NCBI RefSeq assembly: GCF_000484635.1
Contig: NZ_AXVM01000001.1
Location: 798,096 to 862,095 of the forward strand
Origin: Comamonas badia DSM 17552
GTDB lineage: Bacteria; Pseudomonadota; Gammaproteobacteria; Burkholderiales; Burkholderiaceae_C
Direction: 5' to 3'
Length of the DNA: 64,000 nucleotides
Both the position numbers and the translations under genes were made by a program. Below the pieces are notes generated by a model, which made no database searches, was not told the DNA's origin, and saw nothing but the letters and a program-made list of their open reading frames with translations. Below, piece after piece: positions 44,723-55,439 of the stretch. Each line of letters starts with the position of its first letter. The first letter of the stretch is position 1.

Positions 44723-45232
44723 GGAAGCTTGCGACTTTGGCGCCTGCACTACGTCAGCCACGGGCGCGCCGGTCAGGCGCTCCAGGTCCTGCGGCTTGAG
44801 GCGAAACACCGCATGCGGGTGCCCAGCCGCCGCCCAGATTTCCTCAAAGCGCAGCAGCTCGCGGTCGATCAGGGTGACGGGCGGCTTGATGAACCCCACG
44901 GGTGAGACGCCGCCTATGGTGAAGCCCGTCGCTTCCTTGACGAAATCGGCATCGGCCCGGCCTATGGGGCCGACGAGCGCGCTGACTTTCTTTTCATCGA
45001 CACGCCGGTCGCCCGAGGTGACGACGAGCACCGCCGCGCCATCGCTCTTTCGCCGGAAGATGATGCTCTTGGCGATCTGGCCGACGGTGATGCCCAGCGC
45101 ATCTGCCGCCTCCTGCGCGGTACGCGCCGAGTTGTCGAGCATCTGCGGCGCATGGGGGTGGCCGGCCGCCTGAAGTGCGGCGACGACGCGCTGCACGCTG
45201 TCATTGGAAGGTAGTGGGGTTGTGTCTGGCAT
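44720..45232 (-). CDS. YbaK/EbsC-type aminoacyl-tRNA deacylase
   Basis: A 170-residue YbaK-domain protein. Family stretches are ARTAQEAADALGITVGQIAK, SIIFRRKSDGAAVLVVTSGD and TGFTIGGVSPVGF, with the invariant lysine in AKSIIF. Members hydrolyse mischarged tRNA (Cys- or Ala-tRNA-Pro) in trans. The stop codon overlaps repeat copy A6. It follows an ankyrin-repeat gene on the same strand, 12 bases away. Confidence 0.9.
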   Translation of the reverse strand: MPDTTPLPSNDSVQRVVAALQAAGHPHAPQMLDNSARTAQEAADALGITVGQIAKSIIFRRKSDGAAVLVVTSGDRRVDEKKVSALVGPIGRADADFVKEATGFTIGGVSPVGFIKPPVTLIDRELLRFEEIWAAAGHPHAVFRLKPQDLERLTGAPVADVVQAPKSQAS

Positions 45233-45244
45233 AGAGCGTCAACT

Positions 45245-45913
45245 TTAGCGCGCCCCGGCCTCCTGCAGCAGGGTCGCCACCGCGCTCTGCCCCTTCTGCC
45301 GCGCATGCTGCAGGGCCGTCACGCCCTGCGCATCGGCCAGATTCAGATCGGCCTTGGCGGCAATGAGCTGGCCCACGATGGCCAGGTGCCGCGCCCCGCC
45401 GTCACCCAGAATCACGGCTTCAAGCAGGCAGGTCCAGCCCAGGCGGTTGATTTGGTTCACGTCCACACCGGCGGCGATCAACAGGCGCACCGTCTGCACA
45501 TGCCCGCGCTCGCAGGCCGGAATCAAGGCGGTGCCGCCGTAGCGGTTCACGCTCTTGAGGTCTGCGCCGTGGGTGAGGGTGAGCTGCAGAATTTCGTTGT
45601 AGCCACGCGCACCGGCGAGCAGGTAGGCACTGTCGCTGACCGCGTCCTTGGCGTTCACGTCGGCACCGGCCTCGATGAGCAGGCGTGCTGCTTCAACGCG
45701 GTTGTTCTGCGTGGCCAGCAGCAGCGGCGTGCGGCCTTGCCCATCGCGTTCGTTCAGCGATACCTGATCGGCGATCAGGGCCCGCAGCGCGGCAAGATCG
45801 TTGCGTTCCACCGCGTCGTGCAGTCTTTTGGCCTGTGCGTTCGCGCTGCCAAAGCCCGTCATGCACATCACAACCGTCCCTTGCAGCATGCCGCGTCTGG
45901 ATAAGCGCCTCAT
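45245..45913 (-). CDS. Exported ankyrin-repeat protein
   Basis: A 222-residue protein. The N-terminus MRRLSRRGMLQGTVVMCMTG has a twin-arginine-like start and a hydrophobic stretch with cleavage near ANAQA. About five ankyrin repeats follow (GRTPLLLATQNNRVEAARLLIEAGADVN is one, cut here to its pattern). Ankyrin repeats mediate protein binding; a periplasmic location is inferred from the leader. It precedes ybaK on the same strand. Confidence 0.85.
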   Translation of the reverse strand: MRRLSRRGMLQGTVVMCMTGFGSANAQAKRLHDAVERNDLAALRALIADQVSLNERDGQGRTPLLLATQNNRVEAARLLIEAGADVNAKDAVSDSAYLLAGARGYNEILQLTLTHGADLKSVNRYGGTALIPACERGHVQTVRLLIAAGVDVNQINRLGWTCLLEAVILGDGGARHLAIVGQLIAAKADLNLADAQGVTALQHARQKGQSAVATLLQEAGAR

Positions 45914-45938
45914 GCGTTCAACCTGCCCGCTGGCTCCA

Positions 45939-46583
45939 TCACCCGGCGCGCGCCACCCGGCCCACGAAGGCCAGGCTTGCGCCCATGGCCATCAGCACGC
46001 CGCCGATGACACGGTTCTGTACCCGCCGGGTGCGCGCCGACGAGAGCCAGCGGCGCAGGCTGGACGCCAGCGCGGCATAGCCGTGCATCACCACCACGTC
46101 CACGCCCAAGGTGGTTGCCAGCAGGATCAGCAGCTGCAGCCACAGGGGGCGATCGGGGCTGAGGAACTGCGGGAGGACGGCCACCATGAACACGATGCCC
46201 TTGGGGTTGGTCGCATTCGTGAACAGCCCGAGCATGAAGCGCTGGCGCGCGCTCAGCGCTTGCTGCGGCGCGGCCGAGGCCCCATCCGGCGCCGCAAGCA
46301 CCGGCGCATTCCACTGCTTGAAGCCCAGCCACAGCAGGTAGGCCGCGCCCAGCACCTTGACCACCGTGAAGGCGGTGCTGGAGGCCAGCAGCAACGCCCC
46401 TATGCCCGCGCCCGCCACCAGCAGGATGATGGCCAGCCCAGCCTGCAGCCCCAGAATGGTGGCGCTGGCCTGGCGCACGCCGTAGGCCAGGCCATGGCTC
46501 ATCGAGAGCACCGCACCCGAGCCGGGCGAGAGCGCAATCGCCCACGAGGCGACGAAATACGCCAGCCACACATGCAGGTCCAT
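45939..46583 (-). CDS. LysE/RhtB-family amino-acid exporter
   Basis: A 214-residue membrane protein with about six hydrophobic segments. The family opening WLAYFVASWAIALSPGSGAV contains the conserved SPG, and FTNATNPKGIVFMVAVLPQF is the second signature. It exports amino acids or homoserine-type compounds; the substrate is not predictable. The ATG at 46583 (MDLHVWLAY) is seven bases after the HMG-CoA lyase stop, so it may share the leucine-catabolic transcript. Confidence 0.9.
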   Translation of the reverse strand: MDLHVWLAYFVASWAIALSPGSGAVLSMSHGLAYGVRQASATILGLQAGLAIILLVAGAGIGALLLASSTAFTVVKVLGAAYLLWLGFKQWNAPVLAAPDGASAAPQQALSARQRFMLGLFTNATNPKGIVFMVAVLPQFLSPDRPLWLQLLILLATTLGVDVVVMHGYAALASSLRRWLSSARTRRVQNRVIGGVLMAMGASLAFVGRVARAG

Positions 46584-46590
46584 GGTTGCC

Positions 46591-47499
46591 TCAACCTGCC
46601 CGTTTGTTGAGGATGGCGACCGCCACGCGCGATTGCGGCTTCTTGCCGATCGCGTTGCTGATGAAGGCACCGGCATCGACGAGTTGGTTCAGGTCTATGC
46701 CCGTCTCTATCCCCAAGCCGTGCATCAGATAAACCACATCCTCGGTCGCCACATTGCCCGTCGCGCCCTTGGCGTAGGGGCAGCCGCCCAAGCCTGCGAC
46801 CGAGGATTGGAAGTTCCACACCCCCATCTGCAGCGCGGCGACGGTGTTGCCTATCGCCTGCCCATAGGTATCGTGGAAATGCCCGGAGATGTGGGCGATG
46901 TCGTAGTGCTTGAGCGTGGCCTCGATCGCGCGCTGCACCTTGAGCGGCGTGCCCACGCCTATGGTGTCGGCCACGTCCACGCGCTGCACGCCTATCCCGC
47001 GCATCAGACCGGCCAGGTACTCCACACGCGCAGGCGCAATCTCGCCTTCATACGGGCAACCCACGGTGCAGCTCATCGCGCCGCGCACCGCTATGCCCGC
47101 AGCAAGTGCGGCTTCAACGACAGGAGCGAAACGCTCCATGCTCTCGGCGATCGAGCAATTGATGTTCTTCTGGCTGAAGGCTTCGCTCGCGGCGCCGAAG
47201 ACGACGATTTCGTCGGGTCGGTCCTGCACCGCCGCCTCCCAGCCCTTGAGGTTGGGCACCAGCACGCTGTAGCGCACGGCAGCATCGCGCGCGATGCCTT
47301 GCATCACCGCATGGTTGTCCGCCATCTGCGGCACCCATTTGGGCGAGACGTAGCTCGTCACCTCGATCTCGCGCAGGCCGGCCGCCTGCAGCTTGCCGAC
47401 CAGCGCGATCTTGTCGCCGCTGGCCACCGGCGATTTTTCGTTCTGCAGCCCGTCGCGCGGGCCGACGTCGATGATGCGTACCTGGTTCGGGTAATCCAT
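46591..47499 (-). CDS. mvaB: Hydroxymethylglutaryl-CoA lyase
   Basis: A 302-residue TIM-barrel lyase of the HMGL-like family. The N-terminal VRIIDVGPRDGLQNE has the catalytic Arg-Asp pair; the HMG-CoA lyase signature is VAGLGGCPYAKGATGNVATE with its active-site cysteine. HFHDTYGQA holds the metal histidines. It cleaves HMG-CoA to acetyl-CoA and acetoacetate, the last step of the leucine pathway (also called liuE). It follows the carboxylase alpha subunit gene by 13 bases. Confidence 0.94.
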   Translation of the reverse strand: MDYPNQVRIIDVGPRDGLQNEKSPVASGDKIALVGKLQAAGLREIEVTSYVSPKWVPQMADNHAVMQGIARDAAVRYSVLVPNLKGWEAAVQDRPDEIVVFGAASEAFSQKNINCSIAESMERFAPVVEAALAAGIAVRGAMSCTVGCPYEGEIAPARVEYLAGLMRGIGVQRVDVADTIGVGTPLKVQRAIEATLKHYDIAHISGHFHDTYGQAIGNTVAALQMGVWNFQSSVAGLGGCPYAKGATGNVATEDVVYLMHGLGIETGIDLNQLVDAGAFISNAIGKKPQSRVAVAILNKRAG

Positions 47500-47512
47500 G
47501 GGGTGGGTCTCC

Positions 47513-49550
<2,038 letters not shown>

Positions 49551-49558
<8 letters not shown>

Positions 49559-49673
49559 GGCGCCCTCCGCGGCTCATCGCCTGCTGCACGCTGGCGCGTG
49601 CCAGGCAATTTGACGAAACGTCTGCTGCGCAGCCGTTTTCTCCTCGGTTTGCTATCAGAATTTTCTTGAACAT
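49551..49673 (-). CDS. 40-residue leader-like ORF starting with a duplicated biotin carboxylase N-terminus
   Basis: From 49673 the minus strand codes MFKKILIANRGENGCAADVS and about 20 more residues, ending at TAA 49553-49551, inside codons 2-3 of liuD. The first 12 residues equal those of LiuD, but most codons differ (ATA, GCA, CGA, GGA instead of GC-rich ones). It may be the remnant of another biotin carboxylase gene, or a translated leader coupled to liuD. It is too short and too derived to be an enzyme. Confidence 0.5.
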
Positions 49674-50357
49674 TCACGCCACCTTCACAGAACCTGAAAA
49701 CACGGATGACACGCGCCTGAAAACGGCGCGCAGGAATTTGAACAACACCACCAGCAAAACGACTGAAATTGCCAGCACCACGATCAGCGCTGCGGCAAAC
49801 CACAGCGGGTGCTGCAGCGCCAGCCACAGCGCCGCGACGACGATGCCATCCTCGAAGAACGACAGCCCCCAGTTGGAAAACGGCTCGGGCGAGAGATTGG
49901 CCGCCGCGCGCGTGGTCATCTTGGTGGCGAGCGCGGTGGCCGAGAGCGAACCGCCCAGCAGACCCGCCACCAGCGCCATGGTCGAATCGTTCATGCCGAA
50001 CACGCTGGCCGCCAATGCTGCCCCGGCGGGCACGCGGATGAAGGCGTGGATGGTGTCCCAGACGCTGTCCAGCCACGGAATCTTGTCGGCGAAAAATTCG
50101 ATGAACAGCATGGCGCCGCTCACCATCAGCACCACCGGATGCTGCAGCGCCGCCAGACCCGCCGGCAAGTTGACCCACCCAGAAGCCCCCGCCAGCCCCA
50201 CCAGAAACACCACCGCATACAGCCTGAGACCGCTGGCCCAGCCCAGGGCGGCCGCCAGCGCCAGCAGCTTGGTCAAGTCCCAGCCCGCCGCCACGCCGCC
50301 GACCTGCGACCCCAGGCCGCCCCACCATTGCTGCAGGTCCATCAAGGCGGTTTCCAT
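49674..50357 (-). CDS. DUF4126 family membrane protein
   Basis: A 227-residue protein with about five to six hydrophobic segments, including the DUF4126 stretches LALAAALGWASGLRLYAVVF and FFADKIPWLDSVWDTIHAFI. The function of the family is unknown. It is embedded in the leucine-catabolic gene run between the hydratase and the carboxylase alpha subunit and is on the same strand, so it is probably co-expressed. Confidence 0.85.
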   Translation of the reverse strand: METALMDLQQWWGGLGSQVGGVAAGWDLTKLLALAAALGWASGLRLYAVVFLVGLAGASGWVNLPAGLAALQHPVVLMVSGAMLFIEFFADKIPWLDSVWDTIHAFIRVPAGAALAASVFGMNDSTMALVAGLLGGSLSATALATKMTTRAAANLSPEPFSNWGLSFFEDGIVVAALWLALQHPLWFAAALIVVLAISVVLLVVLFKFLRAVFRRVSSVFSGSVKVA

Positions 50358-50381
50358 GGTGCGTCTCTCCCGTTGCCCCGT

Positions 50382-51167
50382 TCAGTGCGCCAGCCAGCCC
50401 GGCTTGCGCTTCTGCAGAAAACCCTGCACACCGTCCTTGCCCTCGCTGCTCGCGCGGATGTCGGCGATGCCGCGCACCGTCTCGGCGATCAGCGCCGCGT
50501 TGATCTGCTGCTGCGCCACATCCTGCACCAGGCGCTTGGTGGCGCGGACTGCGTTGGGGCTGGCACTGCACAGCGCGCGGACCCAGTTTTCCACCACCGC
50601 GTCCAGCCCGTCCAGCGGAGCGACCTCATGCACCAGGCCGATGCGCAGCGCTTCGGCGGCGGTGAAGCGCTCCGCCGTCAGAAAGTACCGGTGCGCCGCA
50701 CGCGGGCCCATCGCGCGGATGACGTAGGGGCTGATGGTGGCCGGCGCCAGGCCGAGCTTGACCTCGCTCAGGCAGAAGTGCGCGGTATCGACGCTGACGG
50801 CCAGGTCGCACACCGCGACCAGCCCCATGCCGCCGGCATAGACATCGCCCTGCACGCGAGCAACGGTGGGCTTGGGGCATTCATACATCACGCGCAGCAT
50901 TTCGGCGAGTTTGGCCGCGTCGGCAATGTTTTCCTCGTGCGTGTAATCCGCCATGCGGCGCATCCAGTTCAGATCCGCCCCCGCGCAAAACGCCGGGCCT
51001 TCGGCCGCCAGCACGATGGCGCGCACGCCGGCATCAGCGCCCAGCCGCGCGAACGCCTGCGTCAGCTCGGCGATCACTTCATCGTTGAAGGCGTTGCGCA
51101 CTTCGGCCCGCGCGAGCGTGACGGTGGCGGTGTGGTCGTGCTGGTCGATACGCAAGGCGGATGGCAT
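50382..51167 (-). CDS. liuC: Methylglutaconyl-CoA hydratase-type enoyl-CoA hydratase
   Basis: A 261-residue crotonase. Oxyanion segments are FCAGADLNWMRRMADYTHEE and RVQGDVYAGGMGLVAVCDLA; the glutamate region is LSEVKLGLAPATISPYV. AtuE/LiuC enzymes have this pattern. It hydrates 3-methylglutaconyl-CoA to HMG-CoA, between the carboxylase and HMG-CoA lyase steps encoded on either side. AAGAGAAAG lies ahead of the ATG. Confidence 0.9.
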   Translation of the reverse strand: MPSALRIDQHDHTATVTLARAEVRNAFNDEVIAELTQAFARLGADAGVRAIVLAAEGPAFCAGADLNWMRRMADYTHEENIADAAKLAEMLRVMYECPKPTVARVQGDVYAGGMGLVAVCDLAVSVDTAHFCLSEVKLGLAPATISPYVIRAMGPRAAHRYFLTAERFTAAEALRIGLVHEVAPLDGLDAVVENWVRALCSASPNAVRATKRLVQDVAQQQINAALIAETVRGIADIRASSEGKDGVQGFLQKRKPGWLAH

Positions 51168-51224
51168 GGCTGGACTTTCTCTTGCTGCAGATGATTCAGA
51201 GCAGGCATGGCGGCGAGACGAATC

Positions 51225-51650
51225 TCACTGACCCCACACCCGCAGGCCGCGATGCAGAGCCATCGCGTCGTAATCGCGATCGCTGTGCAATAAAAAATAG
51301 TCTTGTTCGATGCAGAACGCGCCGATCATCACGTCGATGCCGCTGCGTATGGTGATGCCGCGCGCACGCAGCTGGCGGTAGTGCTCGGCGGCCGCAACCG
51401 CCAGGTCTTCACCGCTGCAGGGTTCGACGCTGAGGGTTTGCAGCAGCAGGCGCGCCTGGCGCAATGCGCGTTCGTGGCGAAAGCCGCGCAGCACTTCATA
51501 CAGCACCAGGTCAGGGACCACCAGGCGCGTGTGGCCATCAGCCAGCAAGCGATCGAGCTCGTCGCACGCGGCCGCGGGCCGGTCGTTGAAAAAATCGATC
51601 CACACGCTGGAATCAACGACGAGCACGGCGGCCTGCTTTCTTGTCGCCAC
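51225..51650 (-). CDS. vapC: VapC-type PIN-domain toxin
   Basis: A 141-residue PIN nuclease. Acidic active-site residues are visible in VVDSSVWIDFF, in VLYEVLRGFR and in GIDVMIGAFCIEQD, LLHSDRDYDAM. VapC toxins cut tRNA or rRNA. It overlaps the antitoxin gene by 38 bases from the ATG at 51650. A GTG eight codons in (51626) would give the more usual start just before LVVDSSVW and cannot be excluded. The pair is inserted between liuC and liuB. Confidence 0.9.
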   Translation of the reverse strand: MATRKQAAVLVVDSSVWIDFFNDRPAAACDELDRLLADGHTRLVVPDLVLYEVLRGFRHERALRQARLLLQTLSVEPCSGEDLAVAAAEHYRQLRARGITIRSGIDVMIGAFCIEQDYFLLHSDRDYDAMALHRGLRVWGQ

Positions 51651-51942
51651 CCGCCGCCGCGGCAGTGCTTTGCGGCTTGTAGCGCGCGCGCGGCTCCTGC
51701 GCCGTCAACGCGGATTGCGGAGCAAGTGCTTCCTCGGGTTCGTCGGGATCGGGCTGTGTCCAGTCAATGGATTCGTCGCCCTCCCACTTGAGCTTGCCCT
51801 TCCACTTGAGTATCTCGCGGTACGCCGCGTGCCGTGCCAGCAGGCGCAGCCCGGCTTCCACCGTTTCCTTCTTGGTGGTGAAAGGGCCGGCATGCATGGC
51901 CTTGGCCAGCAAGTCGTCGTCGATGTCGATATTGGTTCGCAT
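51613..51942 (-). CDS. vapB: VapB-type antitoxin
   Basis: A 109-residue antitoxin. The N-terminal RHH-like domain reads MRTNIDIDDDLLAKAMHAGP, then FTTKKETVEAGLRLLARHAA, the classic VapB arrangement. The C-terminal half is unusually long, acidic then basic (WTQPDPDEPEEALAPQ, ending KKAGRRARR). It overlaps vapC by 38 bases. An inverted repeat sits directly upstream. Confidence 0.9.
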   Translation of the reverse strand: MRTNIDIDDDLLAKAMHAGPFTTKKETVEAGLRLLARHAAYREILKWKGKLKWEGDESIDWTQPDPDEPEEALAPQSALTAQEPRARYKPQSTAAAAGGDKKAGRRARR

Positions 51943-51945
51943 GTC

Positions 51946-51977
51946 AATGTGTATTTAATGCCTAATGAGTACACATT
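51946..51977. promoter_or_regulatory. VapBC operator inverted repeat
   Basis: AATGTGTA (51946-51953) and TACACATT (51970-51977) form a perfect 8-base inverted repeat with arm centres 24 bases apart, within four bases of the vapB ATG. It covers the AT-rich region where the minus-strand promoter must lie, in a 42-base gap after liuB. Confidence 0.68.
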
Positions 51978-51984
51978 ATGCGCT

Positions 51985-53592
51985 TCACATGCGGAAAACG
52001 CCAAATTTTGTATCGTCGATCGGTGCGTTGCGCGTGGCTGCCAGACCCAGCGCGAGCACACGGCGCGTGTCGGCCGGGTCGATCACGCCGTCGTCCCACA
52101 GGCGGGCGCTGGCGTAATAGGGGTGGCCCTGCTCTTCGTACTGCTGGCGGATCGGCGCCTTGAAGGCTTCTTCTTCCTCGGCGCTCCAGTGGCCGCCCTT
52201 GTGCTCGATGCCGTCGCGCTTGACGGTGGCCAGCACGCTCGCGGCCTGCTCGCCGCCCATCACGGAGATGCGCGCGTTCGGCCACATCCACAGAAAGCGT
52301 GGCGAATAGGCCCGCCCGCACATGCCGTAGTTGCCCGCGCCAAAGCTGCCGCCGATGATGATGGTGAATTTGGGCACCGCCGCCGTGGCCACCGCCGTGA
52401 CCAGCTTGGCGCCGTGGCGGGCGATGCCTTCGTTCTCGTACTTGCGCCCGACCATGAAGCCGGTGATGTTCTGCAGGAAGATCAGCGGCACCTTGCGCTG
52501 GCAGCACAGCTCGATGAAGTGTGCGCCCTTCTGCGCCGATTCGCTGAACAGAATGCCGTTGTTGGCGATGATGCCCACCTGCATGCCCTCGATGCGCGCG
52601 AAGCCGCAGACCAGCGTGGTGCCAAAACGCGCCTTGAACTCGTCAAAGGCGCTGGCATCGACGACGCGGGCAATGATCTCGCGCACGTCAAAGGGCTTGC
52701 GCGTATCCGTCGGAATCACGCCATAGAGTTCTTTTGCTCCATATTTGGGAGCTTCCGGCGCAATGTCACCGGGCGTTGCAGCCTTGTTTTTATTCAAATT
52801 CGCCACGGCCTGCCGCGCCAGCGCCAGCGCATGCATGTCGTTCTGCGCCAAATGGTCCGCCACGCCCGAAAGGCGCGTGTGCACGTCGCCGCCGCCCAGG
52901 TCCTCGGCGCTCACCACCTCGCCGGTGGCAGCCTTCACCAGCGGTGGGCCACCGAGGAAGATGGTGCCCTGGTTTTTCACGATGATGGATTCGTCGCTCA
53001 TCGCCGGCACGTAGGCGCCGCCCGCCGTGCACGAGCCCATCACCACGGCGATCTGCGCGATGCCCTGCGCGCTCAGGTTGGCCTGGTTGTAGAAGATGCG
53101 GCCGAAGTGTTCGCGGTCGGGGAAGACCTCGTCCTGGTTGGGCAGGTTGGCGCCGCCCGAATCCACCAGGTAAATGCAGGGCAGGCGGTTCTGCTGCGCG
53201 ATCTCCTGCGCGCGCAGGTGCTTTTTCACCGTGATCGGGTAGTAGGTGCCGCCCTTCACCGTCGCGTCGTTGCAGACGATCATGCAATCCACGCCCGACA
53301 CCCGCCCGATGCCCGCGATCAGGCTGGCGCAGGGCGCATCGTTGCCATACATGTTCAATGCCGCGAGCGGTGCAACTTCAAGGAAGGGTGTACCCGGATC
53401 GAGCAGCTGCTGCACCCGGTCGCGCGGCAGCAGCTTGCCGCGCGAGACATGGCGCTGGCGCGAGGATTCGCTGCCCCCGAGCGCGATGCGCTCCAGGTGT
53501 GCGCGCAAGTCATCGACCAGCGCCTGCATGGCGGCCGCGTTGGCCTGAAAACCCGCGGAACGCGGATTGAGTTGCGTCCCCAGAATGCTCAT
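51985..53592 (-). CDS. liuB: Methylcrotonoyl-CoA carboxylase, carboxyltransferase beta subunit
   Basis: A 535-residue carboxyltransferase. The CoA-binding half includes [20 protein letters not shown] and [18 protein letters not shown]; the second half has [20 protein letters not shown] and [13 protein letters not shown]. It transfers CO2 from biotin to 3-methylcrotonyl-CoA. GAGG precedes the ATG at 53592 ([12 protein letters not shown]). The stretch [20 protein letters not shown] (52736-52796) is locally AT-rich and looks like a decayed copy of repeat family A. Confidence 0.93.
   Translation of the reverse strand: MSILGTQLNPRSAGFQANAAAMQALVDDLRAHLERIALGGSESSRQRHVSRGKLLPRDRVQQLLDPGTPFLEVAPLAALNMYGNDAPCASLIAGIGRVSGVDCMIVCNDATVKGGTYYPITVKKHLRAQEIAQQNRLPCIYLVDSGGANLPNQDEVFPDREHFGRIFYNQANLSAQGIAQIAVVMGSCTAGGAYVPAMSDESIIVKNQGTIFLGGPPLVKAATGEVVSAEDLGGGDVHTRLSGVADHLAQNDMHALALARQAVANLNKNKAATPGDIAPEAPKYGAKELYGVIPTDTRKPFDVREIIARVVDASAFDEFKARFGTTLVCGFARIEGMQVGIIANNGILFSESAQKGAHFIELCCQRKVPLIFLQNITGFMVGRKYENEGIARHGAKLVTAVATAAVPKFTIIIGGSFGAGNYGMCGRAYSPRFLWMWPNARISVMGGEQAASVLATVKRDGIEHKGGHWSAEEEEAFKAPIRQQYEEQGHPYYASARLWDDGVIDPADTRRVLALGLAATRNAPIDDTKFGVFRM
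52736..52796 (-). repeat. Degenerate repeat family A copy inside liuB
   Basis: On the minus strand AAAAACAAGGCTGCAACGCC, then CGGTGACATTGCGCCGGAAGCTCCCAAA. The AAGGCT start, GCGC half and GGAAGCTCC end match family A, while the stem is mutated. It is read through in frame in liuB. Confidence 0.42.
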
Positions 53593-53687
53593 GGCTGACC
53601 TCTTTGCTGTTGTGTTGGATGGGAGTGTCGGAGTTTTTCGCGGCGCACGCTGCAAGCAGGGGCAGCGGCGGCATAAGAAAATACCGC

Positions 53688-55409
53688 ATGCATACCGTCG
53701 AAATCGTCTTGCTCGTCCTGCTCCTGGGCGCGCTCACGGGCATTGTGGCGCGCTACATCCGCGCCGTCCCGCTGCCGTTGATCCAGATCGCGCTGGGCGC
53801 GCTCATCGCGTGGCCGCAGGCGGGGCTGCACATCGCGTTCGACCCCGAGCTGTTTTTGCTGCTGTTCATCCCGCCGCTGCTGTTCGCCGACGGCTGGCGC
53901 ATCCCCAAGCGTGAATTTTTCGCCCTGGCGCGGCCCATCCTGCTGCTCGCCTTCGGGCTGGTGCTGTTCACCGTGGTGGGGCTGGGTTACCTGATCCACT
54001 GGATGATTCCCGAGATGCCGCTCACGGTGGCCTTTGCGCTGGCGGCCGTCATCTCCCCGACCGATGCGGTCGCCGTCTCGTCGATCACGCGCAACCTGGG
54101 CATGCCCGAGAAGACCATGCACGTGCTCGAAGGCGAATCGCTGCTCAACGACGCATCGGGCCTGGTGGCGCTCAAGTTCAGCGTTGCCGCCACGCTCACC
54201 GGCCTGTTTTCGTGGAACGAGGTGGCCAGGGATTTCACCTGGATGGCCGTGGGCGGCCTAGGCGTGGGTGCGCTGCTGGGCTGGGGCTTCTCGCACGCGC
54301 GCGGCACCATCACGCACCGCCTGGGCGACGTGGCGGCCACGCAAATGGTGCTGCTGCTGGTGCTGCTGCCGTTTGCCGCCTACATCGTCGGCGAGAAGAT
54401 CGGCGTGTCGGGCATCCTGTCGGCGGTGGCCGCGGGCGTGGCGACCAATTTCGGCGACCTTGAGCGCAGCAGCTACATCAGCGAGCGCATGCAGACGACC
54501 GGCACCTGGAGCATGGTGGAGTCCTCGTTCAATGGCGCCATCTTCCTGCTGCTGGGCCTGCAGCTGCCGTCCATCATCGGCGTGACCTTGCACGAAGCCG
54601 GTCATCACGACGCCTGGATACTGGTGGGCTACGTGGCCGCGATCTCCACCGCGCTGCTGCTGATGCGCTGGGTCTGGCTGACGCTGGGCGTGCACCGCGC
54701 GCTCTCCCGCGCCCATCACCAGGGCAAGATGGCCGAGCGCCCTTCGGCACTCTTGAACCTGGCAACCACCATGGCCGGGATTCGTGGCGCGGTGACGCTG
54801 GCCGGCGCGCTCTCCGTCCCCATGGTGCTCAGCGAAGGCGTGCCGTTCCCGGCGCGCGACATGCTGATCTTTCTCGCCACCGGAACCATTCTCTTCACCC
54901 TGGTGCTGGGTTCGATCAGCCTGCCGCTCATCTTGCGCTACCTGCCGCGTACCGCCGAATCGCCCACGCTGCGCGAGGAGCGCCTGGCGCGCGAGCAGGC
55001 CTGCCTGGCCGCCATCGCGCGGCTGACGCTCAGCGATGAAGAGCTGCAAAAACACGACGCCGAGTGGATCGCGATGCGCCAGGAGGTCAACGGCCACCTG
55101 ACGCAGGAATACCGCAACCGCATCCAGCTGCTTGACGACGGCAGCGGCACGGCCTCCACCGTCGAAGCGCAGCGCGAGGCGCCCGAGGTGGTGCGCCAGC
55201 GCAAGCTGCGCTACGTGCTGGAGATCGAGGCGCGGCTTGACTGCATCCGCGCGGAAAGAGACCGGTACTACAGCGAACGCCAGGCGCACCGCATCAACGA
55301 TGAGTCGCTGCGCAGCCTGGTCAGCGAACTCGACCTGCAGGAGGTCGCCATGCGCAAGCGCCTGGCCGTGGCGCGCCGCGCCGCCGGCCTGCCGGTGGGC
55401 GACATCTAG
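53688..55409 (+). CDS. CPA1-type Na+/H+ antiporter (NhaP-like)
   Basis: A 573-residue antiporter. About twelve membrane segments occupy the first 430 residues, with the ion-site motifs [12 protein letters not shown] and [14 protein letters not shown]. The C-terminal 140 residues form a charged, helical cytoplasmic tail ([20 protein letters not shown] and following). The ATG at 53688 ([14 protein letters not shown]) gives the natural first helix. It is divergent from liuB and convergent with the acyl-CoA synthetase gene, so it is not part of the liu operon. Confidence 0.9.
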   Translation: MHTVEIVLLVLLLGALTGIVARYIRAVPLPLIQIALGALIAWPQAGLHIAFDPELFLLLFIPPLLFADGWRIPKREFFALARPILLLAFGLVLFTVVGLGYLIHWMIPEMPLTVAFALAAVISPTDAVAVSSITRNLGMPEKTMHVLEGESLLNDASGLVALKFSVAATLTGLFSWNEVARDFTWMAVGGLGVGALLGWGFSHARGTITHRLGDVAATQMVLLLVLLPFAAYIVGEKIGVSGILSAVAAGVATNFGDLERSSYISERMQTTGTWSMVESSFNGAIFLLLGLQLPSIIGVTLHEAGHHDAWILVGYVAAISTALLLMRWVWLTLGVHRALSRAHHQGKMAERPSALLNLATTMAGIRGAVTLAGALSVPMVLSEGVPFPARDMLIFLATGTILFTLVLGSISLPLILRYLPRTAESPTLREERLAREQACLAAIARLTLSDEELQKHDAEWIAMRQEVNGHLTQEYRNRIQLLDDGSGTASTVEAQREAPEVVRQRKLRYVLEIEARLDCIRAERDRYYSERQAHRINDESLRSLVSELDLQEVAMRKRLAVARRAAGLPVGDI

Positions 55410-55439
55410 ACGCCTGTCGGGCTTGGACACGCGGACGTT

